Assembly: GCA_030145245.1 (NCBI GenBank)
Contig: JAQYWC010000074.1
Span: 62,001-126,000 of the forward strand
Direction: 5' to 3'
DNA from: Desulfobacterium sp.
GTDB taxonomy: Bacteria; Desulfobacterota; Desulfobacteria; Desulfobacterales; Desulfobacteraceae
Length of the DNA stretch: 64,000 nt
The position numbers were made by a program, and so were the translations under genes. Positions 17,111 to 24,908 of the stretch are shown here, piece by piece (the stretch's first letter is position 1; each line of letters starts with the position of its first letter). The notes beneath the pieces were generated by a model that had not been told where the DNA came from, ran no database searches, and worked only from the letters and a program-made list of their open reading frames with translations.

Positions 17111-19598
17111 GATGGCCAGCCAGAAACGACTTATTGCATTGGCCGGCCAGCCAAACTGCGGCAAGTCAACGGTTTTCAATGCCATCACCGGGGCAAGCCA
17201 GCATGTGGCCAACTACCCCGGGGTGACCGTTGAAAAGCTGTCAGGCTCCTATTCCATCAACGGCACCCGGATTGAGATCGTGGATCTTCCCGGCACCTAC
17301 TCCCTGACATCATTTTCCCCTGAAGAGAAGGTCTCCCGGGATTTTATCCTCCATGATAAACCAGAGACCATCATCAACGTGGCAGATGCCGCAAGCATCA
17401 AGCGCAGCCTTTATCTCACCTTCCAGCTCCTTGAGATGGAAACCCCGGTCATCCTGGACCTCAACATGATGGATGTGGCCGTAAAAAACGGCATGACCAT
17501 CGACTGCAACGGGCTTGAGCAGGCCCTGGGCACCCCGGTGATCCCAACGGCCATCAAGCGCGGGGAGGGCAAGCAGGACCTGATCAAAGCCATTGAGGAC
17601 TCCCTCGCTTCAGGGATTCACTCCAATTTCAAGGTGGATTACGGTCCCATGGAACCTTCCATTCAAGCGATCGCAGCTGAGATTACCGCTGCCGCCGGTT
17701 CCTTTTCCTACCCCCTCAGGTGGCTTGCCATCAAGCTCATGGAGGGGGATCTTGAGGTGGAAAAGCGACTCAGCCAGACCCTCCCCGATTCCGGCAGGAT
17801 CCTTGCCCTGGCCGAAGCCGAGCGGAACCGGTTCAGGCAAAACCATGACGAATCCCCGGAAAAGCACATCGCCTACGCCCGGTACAGGGAGGCGGACAGG
17901 CTCAACCGCTTGTTCGTCCACCAGAAGCCAAGGACGGGCAAGAGCCTCACGGACAGAATAGACCGGTTTGTCTGCCACAAATTCCTGGGGCCGGTCATCC
18001 TGGCCCTGATTGTGTACGCCCTCTACAACCTCTCCATCGTCCAGGGATATAAGATCACCAACTACACCTGGCCGCTGCTGGCCAGGCTGAGGGACTTCAC
18101 CGAATGGATCATGCCCGATCCGGGATTTATCACAGAACCCATGATACGCGCCCTCGCCCTCTGGTTTGTGGACAGCGTCAATGCGCTTCTCAATTACGTG
18201 CCCATCTTCTTCATCCTGTTCTCCCTGATCGCCATCCTTGAGGACAGCGGCTACATGCCGCGGATGGCCTTTATCCTGGACAGGCTGCTTGCGCGGTTCG
18301 GCCTCCATGGCCAGTCAACCCTTCCCATGGTGCTTGGCGGCGTCTATGTCGGGGGGTGCGCCGTGCCGGCCATCATGTCCACCAAGGGCATCCCGGATGA
18401 AAAGGCCCGTTTTGCCACCATGATGATCATCCCCATGCTCAACTGCCTGGCAAAGATCCCCCTCTATATCCTGATCATCAACATCTACTTTGCGGACCAC
18501 AAGTCCCTGCTCATGGTCTTCATCGCCACCATCACCCTGATGCTGGCCCTGCCGGTGGCCAAGATCCTCACCCTGACCGTGTTAAAGAACAAACCCAGCG
18601 AACCCTTTATCATGGAGCTGCCCACCTACCACCTTCCCACCATTTCAGGAGTCCTGAAACGGGCACTGGATCGGATCTGGATGTTCCTGAAAAAGATCGT
18701 CACCATCGTGGCCGCCGTGGCCGTGGTGCTCTTCGCCCTTCTCCAGTTTCCCGGGCTCACCGACGAGAGAAAAACATGGTACGACACCCAGGCGGAAATC
18801 GCCCTGGCTACCTTCCACCAAAAAATGGTAAAGACCGCCTTTGGCGGGGCCCTGACCACCCCTGACGCGGCCATGGAACTCATCCTGTTCGCAGACCGTT
18901 ACAAGGGCGCCCGCATGGGATCAGACAAGGCCGCCATGGAAAAGATCAACACCCGGTTCAAATCGGAAAACCCGGCCTTTTACGCCATCACCACGGGCAA
19001 GGGCGGCCCGGAGGCAAAAACGGCCAAACGTACCCTGAAACAACTCTCCCAGACCCGGAAGAAACTGCTCCGGGGCATCAAACTGGAGAAGATCCAAAAC
19101 AGCTTTCTTGGAAAATTCGGACGCACCCTGGAGCCTGTCACCCAGTGGGCGGGTTTCAACTGGCGGGTCAACATCGCCCTGTTGAGCTCCTTTGCCGCCA
19201 AGGAGAGCACGGTGGCCACCCTGGGGGTTCTCTACCAGCAGGAGGCAGGCACGGAAAACCAGAGCCTTGAGAAGCGGATGGAACAGGGAGAAAAGGGATT
19301 TACCCAGCTCCACGCCCTGGCCCTTCTCCTGATGATGGCCCTGTTCCCGCCCTGTGTGGCCACCATGATCACCCTGAAGATCCAGTCGGGATCGGTGAAG
19401 ATGATGCTCATCAGCTTTGGATATCAGTCCCTGCTGGGCTTCCTGGTGGCCTCATCGGTGTTCACCATCTCATCCCTCCTCGGCCTCACGGGCCTCCAGG
19501 CCATGTTCGGGTTCTGGTTTTTAGCCCTGTTGCTTGCAATCACAGTGGGATCCATCAATCCCAAAAATAATATTACCACATTAAAGGAGTTATCATGA
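17094..19598 (+). CDS. feoB: FeoB, ferrous iron transporter
   Basis: Inner-membrane Fe(II) importer (834 aa) with an N-terminal G domain: G1 GQPNCGKST at 18-26, G3 DLPGTYSL near 64, G4 NMMD near 124. Two gate regions follow: GYMPRMAFILDRLLARFGLHG with GGCAVPAIMSTKG, and later FNWRVNIALLSSFAAKEST with PPCVATM. A charged soluble insertion of roughly 120 residues (about 556-679) separates the gate halves and makes the protein longer than the usual 770. Start: ATG 17094 has AGAGG 6 nt ahead; ATG 17112, just past feoA, is the alternative. Stop overlaps the next gene (ATGA). Confidence 0.95.
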   Translation: MLKSAEMASQKRLIALAGQPNCGKSTVFNAITGASQHVANYPGVTVEKLSGSYSINGTRIEIVDLPGTYSLTSFSPEEKVSRDFILHDKPETIINVADAASIKRSLYLTFQLLEMETPVILDLNMMDVAVKNGMTIDCNGLEQALGTPVIPTAIKRGEGKQDLIKAIEDSLASGIHSNFKVDYGPMEPSIQAIAAEITAAAGSFSYPLRWLAIKLMEGDLEVEKRLSQTLPDSGRILALAEAERNRFRQNHDESPEKHIAYARYREADRLNRLFVHQKPRTGKSLTDRIDRFVCHKFLGPVILALIVYALYNLSIVQGYKITNYTWPLLARLRDFTEWIMPDPGFITEPMIRALALWFVDSVNALLNYVPIFFILFSLIAILEDSGYMPRMAFILDRLLARFGLHGQSTLPMVLGGVYVGGCAVPAIMSTKGIPDEKARFATMMIIPMLNCLAKIPLYILIINIYFADHKSLLMVFIATITLMLALPVAKILTLTVLKNKPSEPFIMELPTYHLPTISGVLKRALDRIWMFLKKIVTIVAAVAVVLFALLQFPGLTDERKTWYDTQAEIALATFHQKMVKTAFGGALTTPDAAMELILFADRYKGARMGSDKAAMEKINTRFKSENPAFYAITTGKGGPEAKTAKRTLKQLSQTRKKLLRGIKLEKIQNSFLGKFGRTLEPVTQWAGFNWRVNIALLSSFAAKESTVATLGVLYQQEAGTENQSLEKRMEQGEKGFTQLHALALLLMMALFPPCVATMITLKIQSGSVKMMLISFGYQSLLGFLVASSVFTISSLLGLTGLQAMFGFWFLALLLAITVGSINPKNNITTLKELS

Positions 19599-19912
19599 TC
19601 AAGAACGGTTTAATCGCAACACTACTCATCTCCCTCTTCACGGCAGTCCCGGCACTGGCCCACACCCCCCTGTGCAGCTGCTGGGACGAAGGGGACGGCA
19701 CCATCACCTGTGAAGGGGGATTTTCCGACGGTTCCTCTGCCCAGGGGGTCATCATGTACGTCAACGAAAAAAACGGAACGACCCTGGTCAAGGGTCAGAT
19801 GAACGAGTTCAGCGAGTTTTCGTTCAAAAAACCGGCCCAGGCCTACACCGTCATATTTGATGCCGGGGAAGGACACGCGGTTGAAGTGGACGGCGAGGAG
19901 ATCACGGAATAA
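19595..19912 (+). CDS. Small secreted protein coupled to feoB
   Basis: 105 residues with a clear signal peptide (1-22, ending PALA, mature start HTPLCSCW). The mature part is a single small beta-rich domain (GQMNEFSEFSFKKPAQAYTVIFDAGEGHAVEVDG), similar in tone to the Ig-like/carboxypeptidase-regulatory fold of COG5266-type metal-uptake proteins, and has three cysteines near its start (CSC and C). Its ATG overlaps the feoB stop and has AAGGAG in front, so the stoichiometry with FeoB is probably coupled. A periplasmic role in Fe(II) delivery is inference only. Confidence 0.72.
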   Translation: MIKNGLIATLLISLFTAVPALAHTPLCSCWDEGDGTITCEGGFSDGSSAQGVIMYVNEKNGTTLVKGQMNEFSEFSFKKPAQAYTVIFDAGEGHAVEVDGEEITE

Positions 19913-19928
19913 TTTTTTTTACCCATTG

Positions 19929-19946
19929 AGTTTGGCACACCAAACT
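19929..19946 (+). promoter_or_regulatory. Perfect iron-type palindrome upstream of DUF4198 gene
   Basis: AGTTTGG (19929-19935), CACA, CCAAACT (19940-19946): a perfect 7-4-7 palindrome, the best copy in the window. It overlaps the likely promoter (TTGAGT at 19926, TATAAA at 19951) of the gene starting at 19996. Confidence 0.7.
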
Positions 19947-19995
19947 TAATTATAAACACGCAACAAATAATAAAAAATAAAAATAAGGAAAAAAG

Positions 19996-20796
19996 ATGAA
20001 AGCAAAAAATCTGATCACCGCAGGAATTGCAGGACTTATCATGGCAGCCACCCCGGCCTTTGCCCACTTCCAGATGATACACACCCCCGAGGCCGCCATG
20101 AAAAAGGGCGGCACCATCGACATGAAGCTTGTGTTCACCCACCCCTTTGAGGCGGGCCACACCATGGACATGGGCACCCCGGAGAGTTTCACGGTCCTTC
20201 ACAAGGAAAAAACAAAGGACCTCTCCTCAACCCTCAAGCCCGTCACATGGCAGAGCCTGTCCAACAGCGGCCAGGCCTATGAGACCTCCTACAAACTTCG
20301 GGGCATGGGCGACTGGATCTTCTCCCTGACCCCGGCCCCCTATTACGAGGCGTCCGAGGATGTCTACATCCAGCAGATCACCAAAACCGTTATCAATGTG
20401 GGCGGCTCCCCAACGGACTGGGATGCCGAGGTGGGCCTGCCCGCCGAGATCGTCCCCCTGGACAAACCCTATGCCATCTGGACCGGCTCCACCTTCCGGG
20501 GCATCGTCACCAGCAACGGCAAGCCGGTTCCCTTTGCCGAGGTCGAGGTGGAGTACATGAACCACGAGCCCATGATGGACAGCAACTGCTTTGCAAAAGA
20601 GGCAAAGGCCCGGGCGCCCCAGGACTCCTTCATCACCATGGGCATCAAGGCCAACGCCTTTGGCGAGTTCTCCTTCGGCATACCCAAGGCGGGCTGGTGG
20701 GGATTCTGCGCCCTGGGGGTCGGCCCCGTCAAGGAGTACAACGGCAAAGAGCTTTCCCAGGATGCTGTCATCTGGATCAATGCCCAGGACATGTAA
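19996..20796 (+). CDS. DUF4198 (COG5266-like) periplasmic metal-uptake protein
   Basis: 266 residues, signal peptide 1-23 (ending TPAFA), mature start HFQMIHTPEAAMKKGG. The DUF4198 family comprises periplasmic components associated with cobalt, nickel or iron uptake. Seen here: N-terminal His directly after cleavage, HPFEAGHTMDMG (a His/Met cluster near 47-58), a carboxypeptidase-regulatory-like segment FRGIVTSNGKPVPFAEVEVEYMN, and GWWGFCALGVG near the end. ATG 19996 has AAGGA. The box at 19929 ties it to the feo promoters. A second, diverged family member is at 26962. Metal unknown. Confidence 0.82.
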   Translation: MKAKNLITAGIAGLIMAATPAFAHFQMIHTPEAAMKKGGTIDMKLVFTHPFEAGHTMDMGTPESFTVLHKEKTKDLSSTLKPVTWQSLSNSGQAYETSYKLRGMGDWIFSLTPAPYYEASEDVYIQQITKTVINVGGSPTDWDAEVGLPAEIVPLDKPYAIWTGSTFRGIVTSNGKPVPFAEVEVEYMNHEPMMDSNCFAKEAKARAPQDSFITMGIKANAFGEFSFGIPKAGWWGFCALGVGPVKEYNGKELSQDAVIWINAQDM

Positions 20797-20798
20797 TT

Positions 20799-20820
20799 GG
20801 GGTCAGGTCTGGCTTATTGT
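20799..20820 (+). repeat. Partial GGGGTCAG repeat (half copy)
   Basis: GGGGTCAGGTCTGGCTTATT starts 2 nt after the DUF4198 stop; a left arm only, directly ahead of a complete copy. Confidence 0.8.
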
Positions 20821-20828
20821 AAAAAACA

Positions 20829-20902
20829 GGGGTCAGGCTTAGCTTATTGTTGTCAGATTATGACTCACCAACAGCAAACGTCAATAAGCTAAGCCTACCC
20901 CC
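20829..20902. repeat. GGGGTCAG hairpin repeat, type A copy 1
   Basis: 74 bp: left arm GGGGTCAGGCTTAGCTTATT, 32-nt middle, right arm AATAAGCTAAGCCTACCCCC (two arm mismatches). Located between the DUF4198 gene and the LbtU gene. Confidence 0.9.
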
Positions 20903-20912
20903 GATTACATCA

Positions 20913-20936
20913 CGGCAGGTCTGTCCGGACCTGCCG
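20913..20936. other. 9-bp hairpin ahead of the LbtU-family gene
   Basis: CGGCAGGTC pairs perfectly with GACCTGCCG around TGTCCG. No T-run. It could lie in the leader of the porin gene that starts at 20972, or help end transcription from the left. Confidence 0.4.
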
Positions 20937-20971
20937 CCGAACCATGATAAAAAGGATATTAAGAAATAAAG

Positions 20972-22012
20972 ATGAAAAAAAGAAGTTTCACCATCAGTGC
21001 GGTTATCTCGCTCATTGGATGTTTCACCCTTGCCACCAGTACATTTGCCCTGGACCTGAACGATTTCACCCCGGAAAAGATCAAACTTTCCGGCACCATC
21101 GAGATCGAGGCCGGATTTGAGAACAACGATATTGAAAATGAAGATACAAGCGATATCTCCCTTGCCACGGCAGAGCTTGGCATTGAAGCAAAACCTGTCG
21201 ACTGGCTCACAGGCTTTGCCCTGCTCTCATGGGAAGACGATGAGGATAAAATCATATTTGACGAAGCCCATATCACCCTTGGAGGCACCGATGCAATCCC
21301 CTACTATCTCCAGGCCGGTAAATTCTACATGCCCTTTGGTGTTTTTGAGACAAACATGATCTCAGACCCCCTGACCCTGGAGTTTGCAGAGGTTGTGGAC
21401 ACAGGCGCCCGGATCGGCATTGAGATATCAGGATTCCGCGGCTCTGTTTACACATTCAACGGAGAGACAGACGAGGCAGGAGAAGACGACGAGATCCGCA
21501 GCTTTGGTGCCTCCGTGGGCTATGCCGTTGAAACAGACGGTTTCACACTTGCAGCCGGTGCAGACTGGATCAACAACATCCTCGAGTCCGACGCCATGCA
21601 CGAATATGTCACCGGCACGGGCGACCTTGAAGATGATGTGGCAGGATTTGGGTTAAATGCCATGATCGGTTTTGGCCCGGTCACCCTGACCGGTGAGTAC
21701 CTGGCAGCCACTGACGACATCGAGTTCACCAATGCGGCCAAGCATGAAGCGCCTTCTGTGTGGGCCCTCGAAGCCGGCTACACCCTTGAAATCGCAGGCA
21801 AGGAGACCACCCTTGCCCTGGCGTACCAGGCCACCGATGATGCAGCGGAGATCCTGCCCGAGTCAAAGTTCCTGACATCCGTGGGAGTTTCCCTCACAGA
21901 GGCCCTTTCCGTGGCCCTGGAGTATTCAAAGGCAGACGACTATTCTGTCTCTGACGGGGGCACCGGCGACGATATCCATGCGGTAACAATGCAGCTGGCA
22001 CTTGAATTCTAA
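20972..22012 (+). CDS. LbtU-family siderophore porin
   Basis: 346 residues: signal peptide 1-26 (ending TSTFA), then an acidic beta barrel with alternating strands and a C-terminal phenylalanine (LALEF). The pattern KLSGTIEIEAGFEN, ELGIEAKPVDWLTGFALLSWE and YYLQAGKFYMPFGVFETNMISDPLT is that of the LbtU family, named for the TonB-independent legiobactin porin of Legionella. No TonB box. Iron chelate passage is inferred from the family and from the surrounding iron genes. It sits between two copies of the GGGGTCAG repeat, so it may be a separate transcript. Confidence 0.8.
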   Translation: MKKRSFTISAVISLIGCFTLATSTFALDLNDFTPEKIKLSGTIEIEAGFENNDIENEDTSDISLATAELGIEAKPVDWLTGFALLSWEDDEDKIIFDEAHITLGGTDAIPYYLQAGKFYMPFGVFETNMISDPLTLEFAEVVDTGARIGIEISGFRGSVYTFNGETDEAGEDDEIRSFGASVGYAVETDGFTLAAGADWINNILESDAMHEYVTGTGDLEDDVAGFGLNAMIGFGPVTLTGEYLAATDDIEFTNAAKHEAPSVWALEAGYTLEIAGKETTLALAYQATDDAAEILPESKFLTSVGVSLTEALSVALEYSKADDYSVSDGGTGDDIHAVTMQLALEF

Positions 22013-22023
22013 ATAAAAAAACA

Positions 22024-22033
22024 GGGGTCAGAC
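22024..22033 (+). repeat. GGGGTCAG fragment
   Basis: GGGGTCAGAC, a short left-arm fragment 11 nt after the porin stop and directly before a full copy. Confidence 0.6.
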
Positions 22034-22043
22034 TTTTTTAAAA

Positions 22044-22117
22044 GGGGTCAGGCTTAGCTTATTGTTATCATATTATAATTCACAAACAACATAAGCCAAT
22101 AAGCTAAGCCTGACCCC
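22044..22117. repeat. GGGGTCAG hairpin repeat, type A copy 2
   Basis: 74 bp with perfect 21-bp arms (GGGGTCAGGCTTAGCTTATT plus G, and its complement) around a 32-nt middle related to that of copy 1. Confidence 0.92.
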
Positions 22118-22156
22118 GACAACAATGCCCCCGATAACAATGGAACCCAAATAAGA

Positions 22157-23140
22157 ATGAAAGCATCCAACATATCAGAATCCATCCAGACCCTTGCCCC
22201 CACGGGCCAGCCCCTGTTTCTATGGGGCCCTCCGGGGGTCGGCAAGAGCCAGGTGGTAAAAGCAACCGCCCGGGCCATGGGCATCGACCTCATCGATGTC
22301 AGGGCCATCCTCCTGGACCCCGTAGACTTAAGGGGGCTACCCCGGATCAGCCAGGAAGGGCTATCCCAGTGGTGCGCCCCGGATTTTCTCCCCCGCCAGG
22401 GCCAGGGGATCCTCTTTCTTGACGAACTCAATGCCGCCCCGCCCCTGGTCCAGGCCGCCTGCTACCAGCTGGTCCTGGACAGGCGCCTGGGGGAGTACGA
22501 ACTGCCCGAAGGGTGGACCGTCATCGCGGCCGGAAACCGGGAAACGGACAGGGCCGTCACCCACAGGATGCCCTCTGCCCTGGCCAACCGGTTTGTCCAC
22601 ATCGATTTTTCCGTGGATCTTGAGGAGTGGATCGACTGGGCCATTGATGCCGCCATCGCTCCGGAAGTGATCGCCTTCCTGAGATTCAGGCCCACGCTCC
22701 TCCACAGCTTTGACCCGGAGACCAACACCAAGGCATTCCCCTCACCTCGCTCCTGGGAGTTTGTCTCCAACCTGGTCTCCTCCGTGCCTGCCCCCCACCT
22801 GTTCCACGAGCTTGTCCAGGGAACGGTGGGCAAGGGGGCGGCAGCGGAATTTACAGGCTTCATCAAGATCTGGAAGGAGCTGCCCCCGGCCCGGGAGATC
22901 CTGGACCATCCCAACGCAATCAACATCCCCAAAGATCCCGCCATCCTGTTTGCCATGTGCGAAATGCTGGGCCATGCCGTCACCGGTACCGACATGGAAG
23001 CGATGGTTCAATTCGGCTCCCGGCTACCGGCGGAATTCGGCGTGCTCCTCATGCGGGAGGCGGTCCGGAACGAGGCCGCCCTCCTCCACACCCCGGCATT
23101 TGCCGAGTGGGCCAAAACCAACTGCGATGTCCTGGTCTGA
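22157..23140 (+). CDS. MoxR-type AAA+ ATPase
   Basis: 327 residues. Walker A GPPGVGKS (24-31), Walker B ILFLDE (85-90), sensor 1 AAGNRE (124-129), arginine-rich LANRFVHIDF. MoxR ATPases work with VWA-domain partners as chaperones or metal-insertion motors, the same pairing seen in magnesium and cobalt chelatases. The partner VWA gene begins 15 nt downstream. Unlike classical MoxR (about 310-330 aa), the C-terminal half is not obviously the standard lid, so the substrate remains open. First gene of a four-gene operon that ends with a periplasmic binding protein. Confidence 0.88.
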   Translation: MKASNISESIQTLAPTGQPLFLWGPPGVGKSQVVKATARAMGIDLIDVRAILLDPVDLRGLPRISQEGLSQWCAPDFLPRQGQGILFLDELNAAPPLVQAACYQLVLDRRLGEYELPEGWTVIAAGNRETDRAVTHRMPSALANRFVHIDFSVDLEEWIDWAIDAAIAPEVIAFLRFRPTLLHSFDPETNTKAFPSPRSWEFVSNLVSSVPAPHLFHELVQGTVGKGAAAEFTGFIKIWKELPPAREILDHPNAINIPKDPAILFAMCEMLGHAVTGTDMEAMVQFGSRLPAEFGVLLMREAVRNEAALLHTPAFAEWAKTNCDVLV

Positions 23141-23155
23141 GGGGTGGAGACAGCA

Positions 23156-24406
23156 ATGATAAATCCCAAAGCCCACACCAGGATCCTGAAGGCAAGGACC
23201 GCCCTTGTCCTGAACCACCCGTTCTTTGCCTCCCTTGCCCTGCGCCTCACCGTAAAGGAGGACCCCTCCTGCGACACCGCCTGGACAGACGGGCATGTAT
23301 TTGCCTACAACCCCGACTATGTCAATATCCTGCCGCCGGACAAACTCCTGGGACTTACCGCCCACACGGTGATGCACCCGGCCTGCAACCACCACACCCG
23401 GCGAAGCAACCGGAACCCGGACCTGTGGAACCGGGCCTGCGACTACGCCATCAACCCGATTCTCCTGGACGCTGGCCTCACCCTGCCGGACGGTTTTCTC
23501 TTTGACGCGCAATATAAGGGAAAGAGTGCGGACGCGGTTTATGAAAGCCTTGTTGCCCAACAAAGCGACAACCAGGAGAAAAAGGAGGACCAGGACCAGG
23601 AGAGGGACGACAGGACCGATACCGACCTTGGGGATGAAGGGGAGGCGCCGGCCCAAGCACCCCCCGGAAAGGAGGAAAAGGAGGTCCGGGCCTCCGACGA
23701 CCCGGACGATGGCACAGGCGACCCGGGCAAATCGGGAGAGATCCGGGACATGCCCTCCCCGGATGCCAGGGAAAACGACGACCACGAAACCGACTGGGAC
23801 GAAGCCCTTATCCAGGCGGCCACCAACGCAAGGTCAATGGGACGGCTGCCCGGGGGCCTGGACCGCTTCATCCAGGAACGGGTCAACCCCAGGCTGTGCT
23901 GGCAGGAGCTCCTGTCACGGTTCATTGAAAACACGGCACGGTCGGACTACTCCTGGATCACCCCCAACCGGCGCCATGTACACCAGGGCCTCTATCTGCC
24001 CTCCCTGAGAAACAGCGAACTTGCCGACATCGCCATTGCCGTGGACACCTCGGGCAGTATCCGGCCGTCAGAGACAGACCAGTTTGCCGCAGAACTCTCC
24101 GCCATCATGGAGAACTTTCCTGCAACCCTCCACCTGATTTACTGCGACATGGCCGTGACCGGCTACCAGCGTCTTGAAAGAGCCGACCTGCCCGTGGCCA
24201 TCCGTCCCAAGGGCGGGGGCGGCACGGACTTTCGCCCGGCCTTTGATCACGTAAAGCAACAGGGCATTGATCCTGCCTGCATGATCTACCTCACCGACCT
24301 TGAGTGCAACTCCTTTCCCCAAACCCCGGCCTATCCGGTGTTATGGGTCAAGACCGGGGAAGGCACCATCCTTCCCCCGTTTGGAGAGGTCATCACCTTA
24401 AACTGA
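23156..24406 (+). CDS. VWA-like protein with degenerate metallopeptidase-like N-terminus (DUF2201)
   Basis: 416 residues. The N-terminal part (1-130) is the putative metallopeptidase module that accompanies DUF2201 VWA proteins, but the zinc motif reads HTVMH (70-74): the catalytic Glu of HExxH is replaced by Thr, so peptidase activity is unlikely. A very acidic, low-complexity linker covers about 135-215. The C-terminal VWA domain has a complete MIDAS: DTSGS near 296, the Thr in GGGGTDFRP and the Asp in YLTDLE. ATG 23156 has GGTGGAG; an in-frame GTG at 23144 is less likely. Partner of the upstream MoxR ATPase. Confidence 0.85.
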   Translation: MINPKAHTRILKARTALVLNHPFFASLALRLTVKEDPSCDTAWTDGHVFAYNPDYVNILPPDKLLGLTAHTVMHPACNHHTRRSNRNPDLWNRACDYAINPILLDAGLTLPDGFLFDAQYKGKSADAVYESLVAQQSDNQEKKEDQDQERDDRTDTDLGDEGEAPAQAPPGKEEKEVRASDDPDDGTGDPGKSGEIRDMPSPDARENDDHETDWDEALIQAATNARSMGRLPGGLDRFIQERVNPRLCWQELLSRFIENTARSDYSWITPNRRHVHQGLYLPSLRNSELADIAIAVDTSGSIRPSETDQFAAELSAIMENFPATLHLIYCDMAVTGYQRLERADLPVAIRPKGGGGTDFRPAFDHVKQQGIDPACMIYLTDLECNSFPQTPAYPVLWVKTGEGTILPPFGEVITLN

Positions 24407-24419
24407 CAGGGAGATTGTC

Positions 24420-24908
24420 ATGAAAATCAACTGGACCATCACCAAAAAAAGGGGCAATTTCCGCCCCACCCTGAACTATAAAATCACCCTGGAGGCATTT
24501 GAAAAAAAACTGGCCGTCAACGCCGTTTCCATCAAGAGCACCATCCCGGCTGTCCCGGATCCCCACCAGGGATTCTGCCTTCCCGGCACCAACGAGAGAT
24601 CCCCCCAATGGAAGGGGTCGAACTGCCATTATCTCAGCGTGCCCTATTTTAAAAAAGGGGAGGCCAGCGGGTTCATCCGGCTGCCGTTCAGGGAGTCCCG
24701 GGAGTACCCAGAGGTGACGGCCTCGTTTCAAACCCTCAGGGATGCCTATGAAACCGTTGTAAGGCAGGCATACGGCCATGGCCCCCTTAACCTTACGGAC
24801 GAACTTGAAATGTCCCAAGGGACAAAACAGGAGATCGCGGCCACCATCACGGCCGCAACCCTCTTCAATAACTTTGCCGCCCCCCAAGCCATGGAGATCC
24901 GACAATGA
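24420..24908 (+). CDS. Unknown protein in the MoxR-VWA operon
   Basis: 162 residues, no signal peptide, no membrane span, no family I recognise. It starts MKINWTITKKRGNFRPTLNYKITL and carries two cysteines (FCLPG and SNCHYL) and a conserved-looking ending ATITAATLFNNFAAPQAMEI. GGGAG precedes the ATG, 13 nt after the VWA stop; its own stop overlaps the next start (ATGA). Tight coupling on both sides argues that it is a working part of the MoxR-VWA-binding-protein unit. Confidence 0.7.
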   Translation: MKINWTITKKRGNFRPTLNYKITLEAFEKKLAVNAVSIKSTIPAVPDPHQGFCLPGTNERSPQWKGSNCHYLSVPYFKKGEASGFIRLPFRESREYPEVTASFQTLRDAYETVVRQAYGHGPLNLTDELEMSQGTKQEIAATITAATLFNNFAAPQAMEIRQ

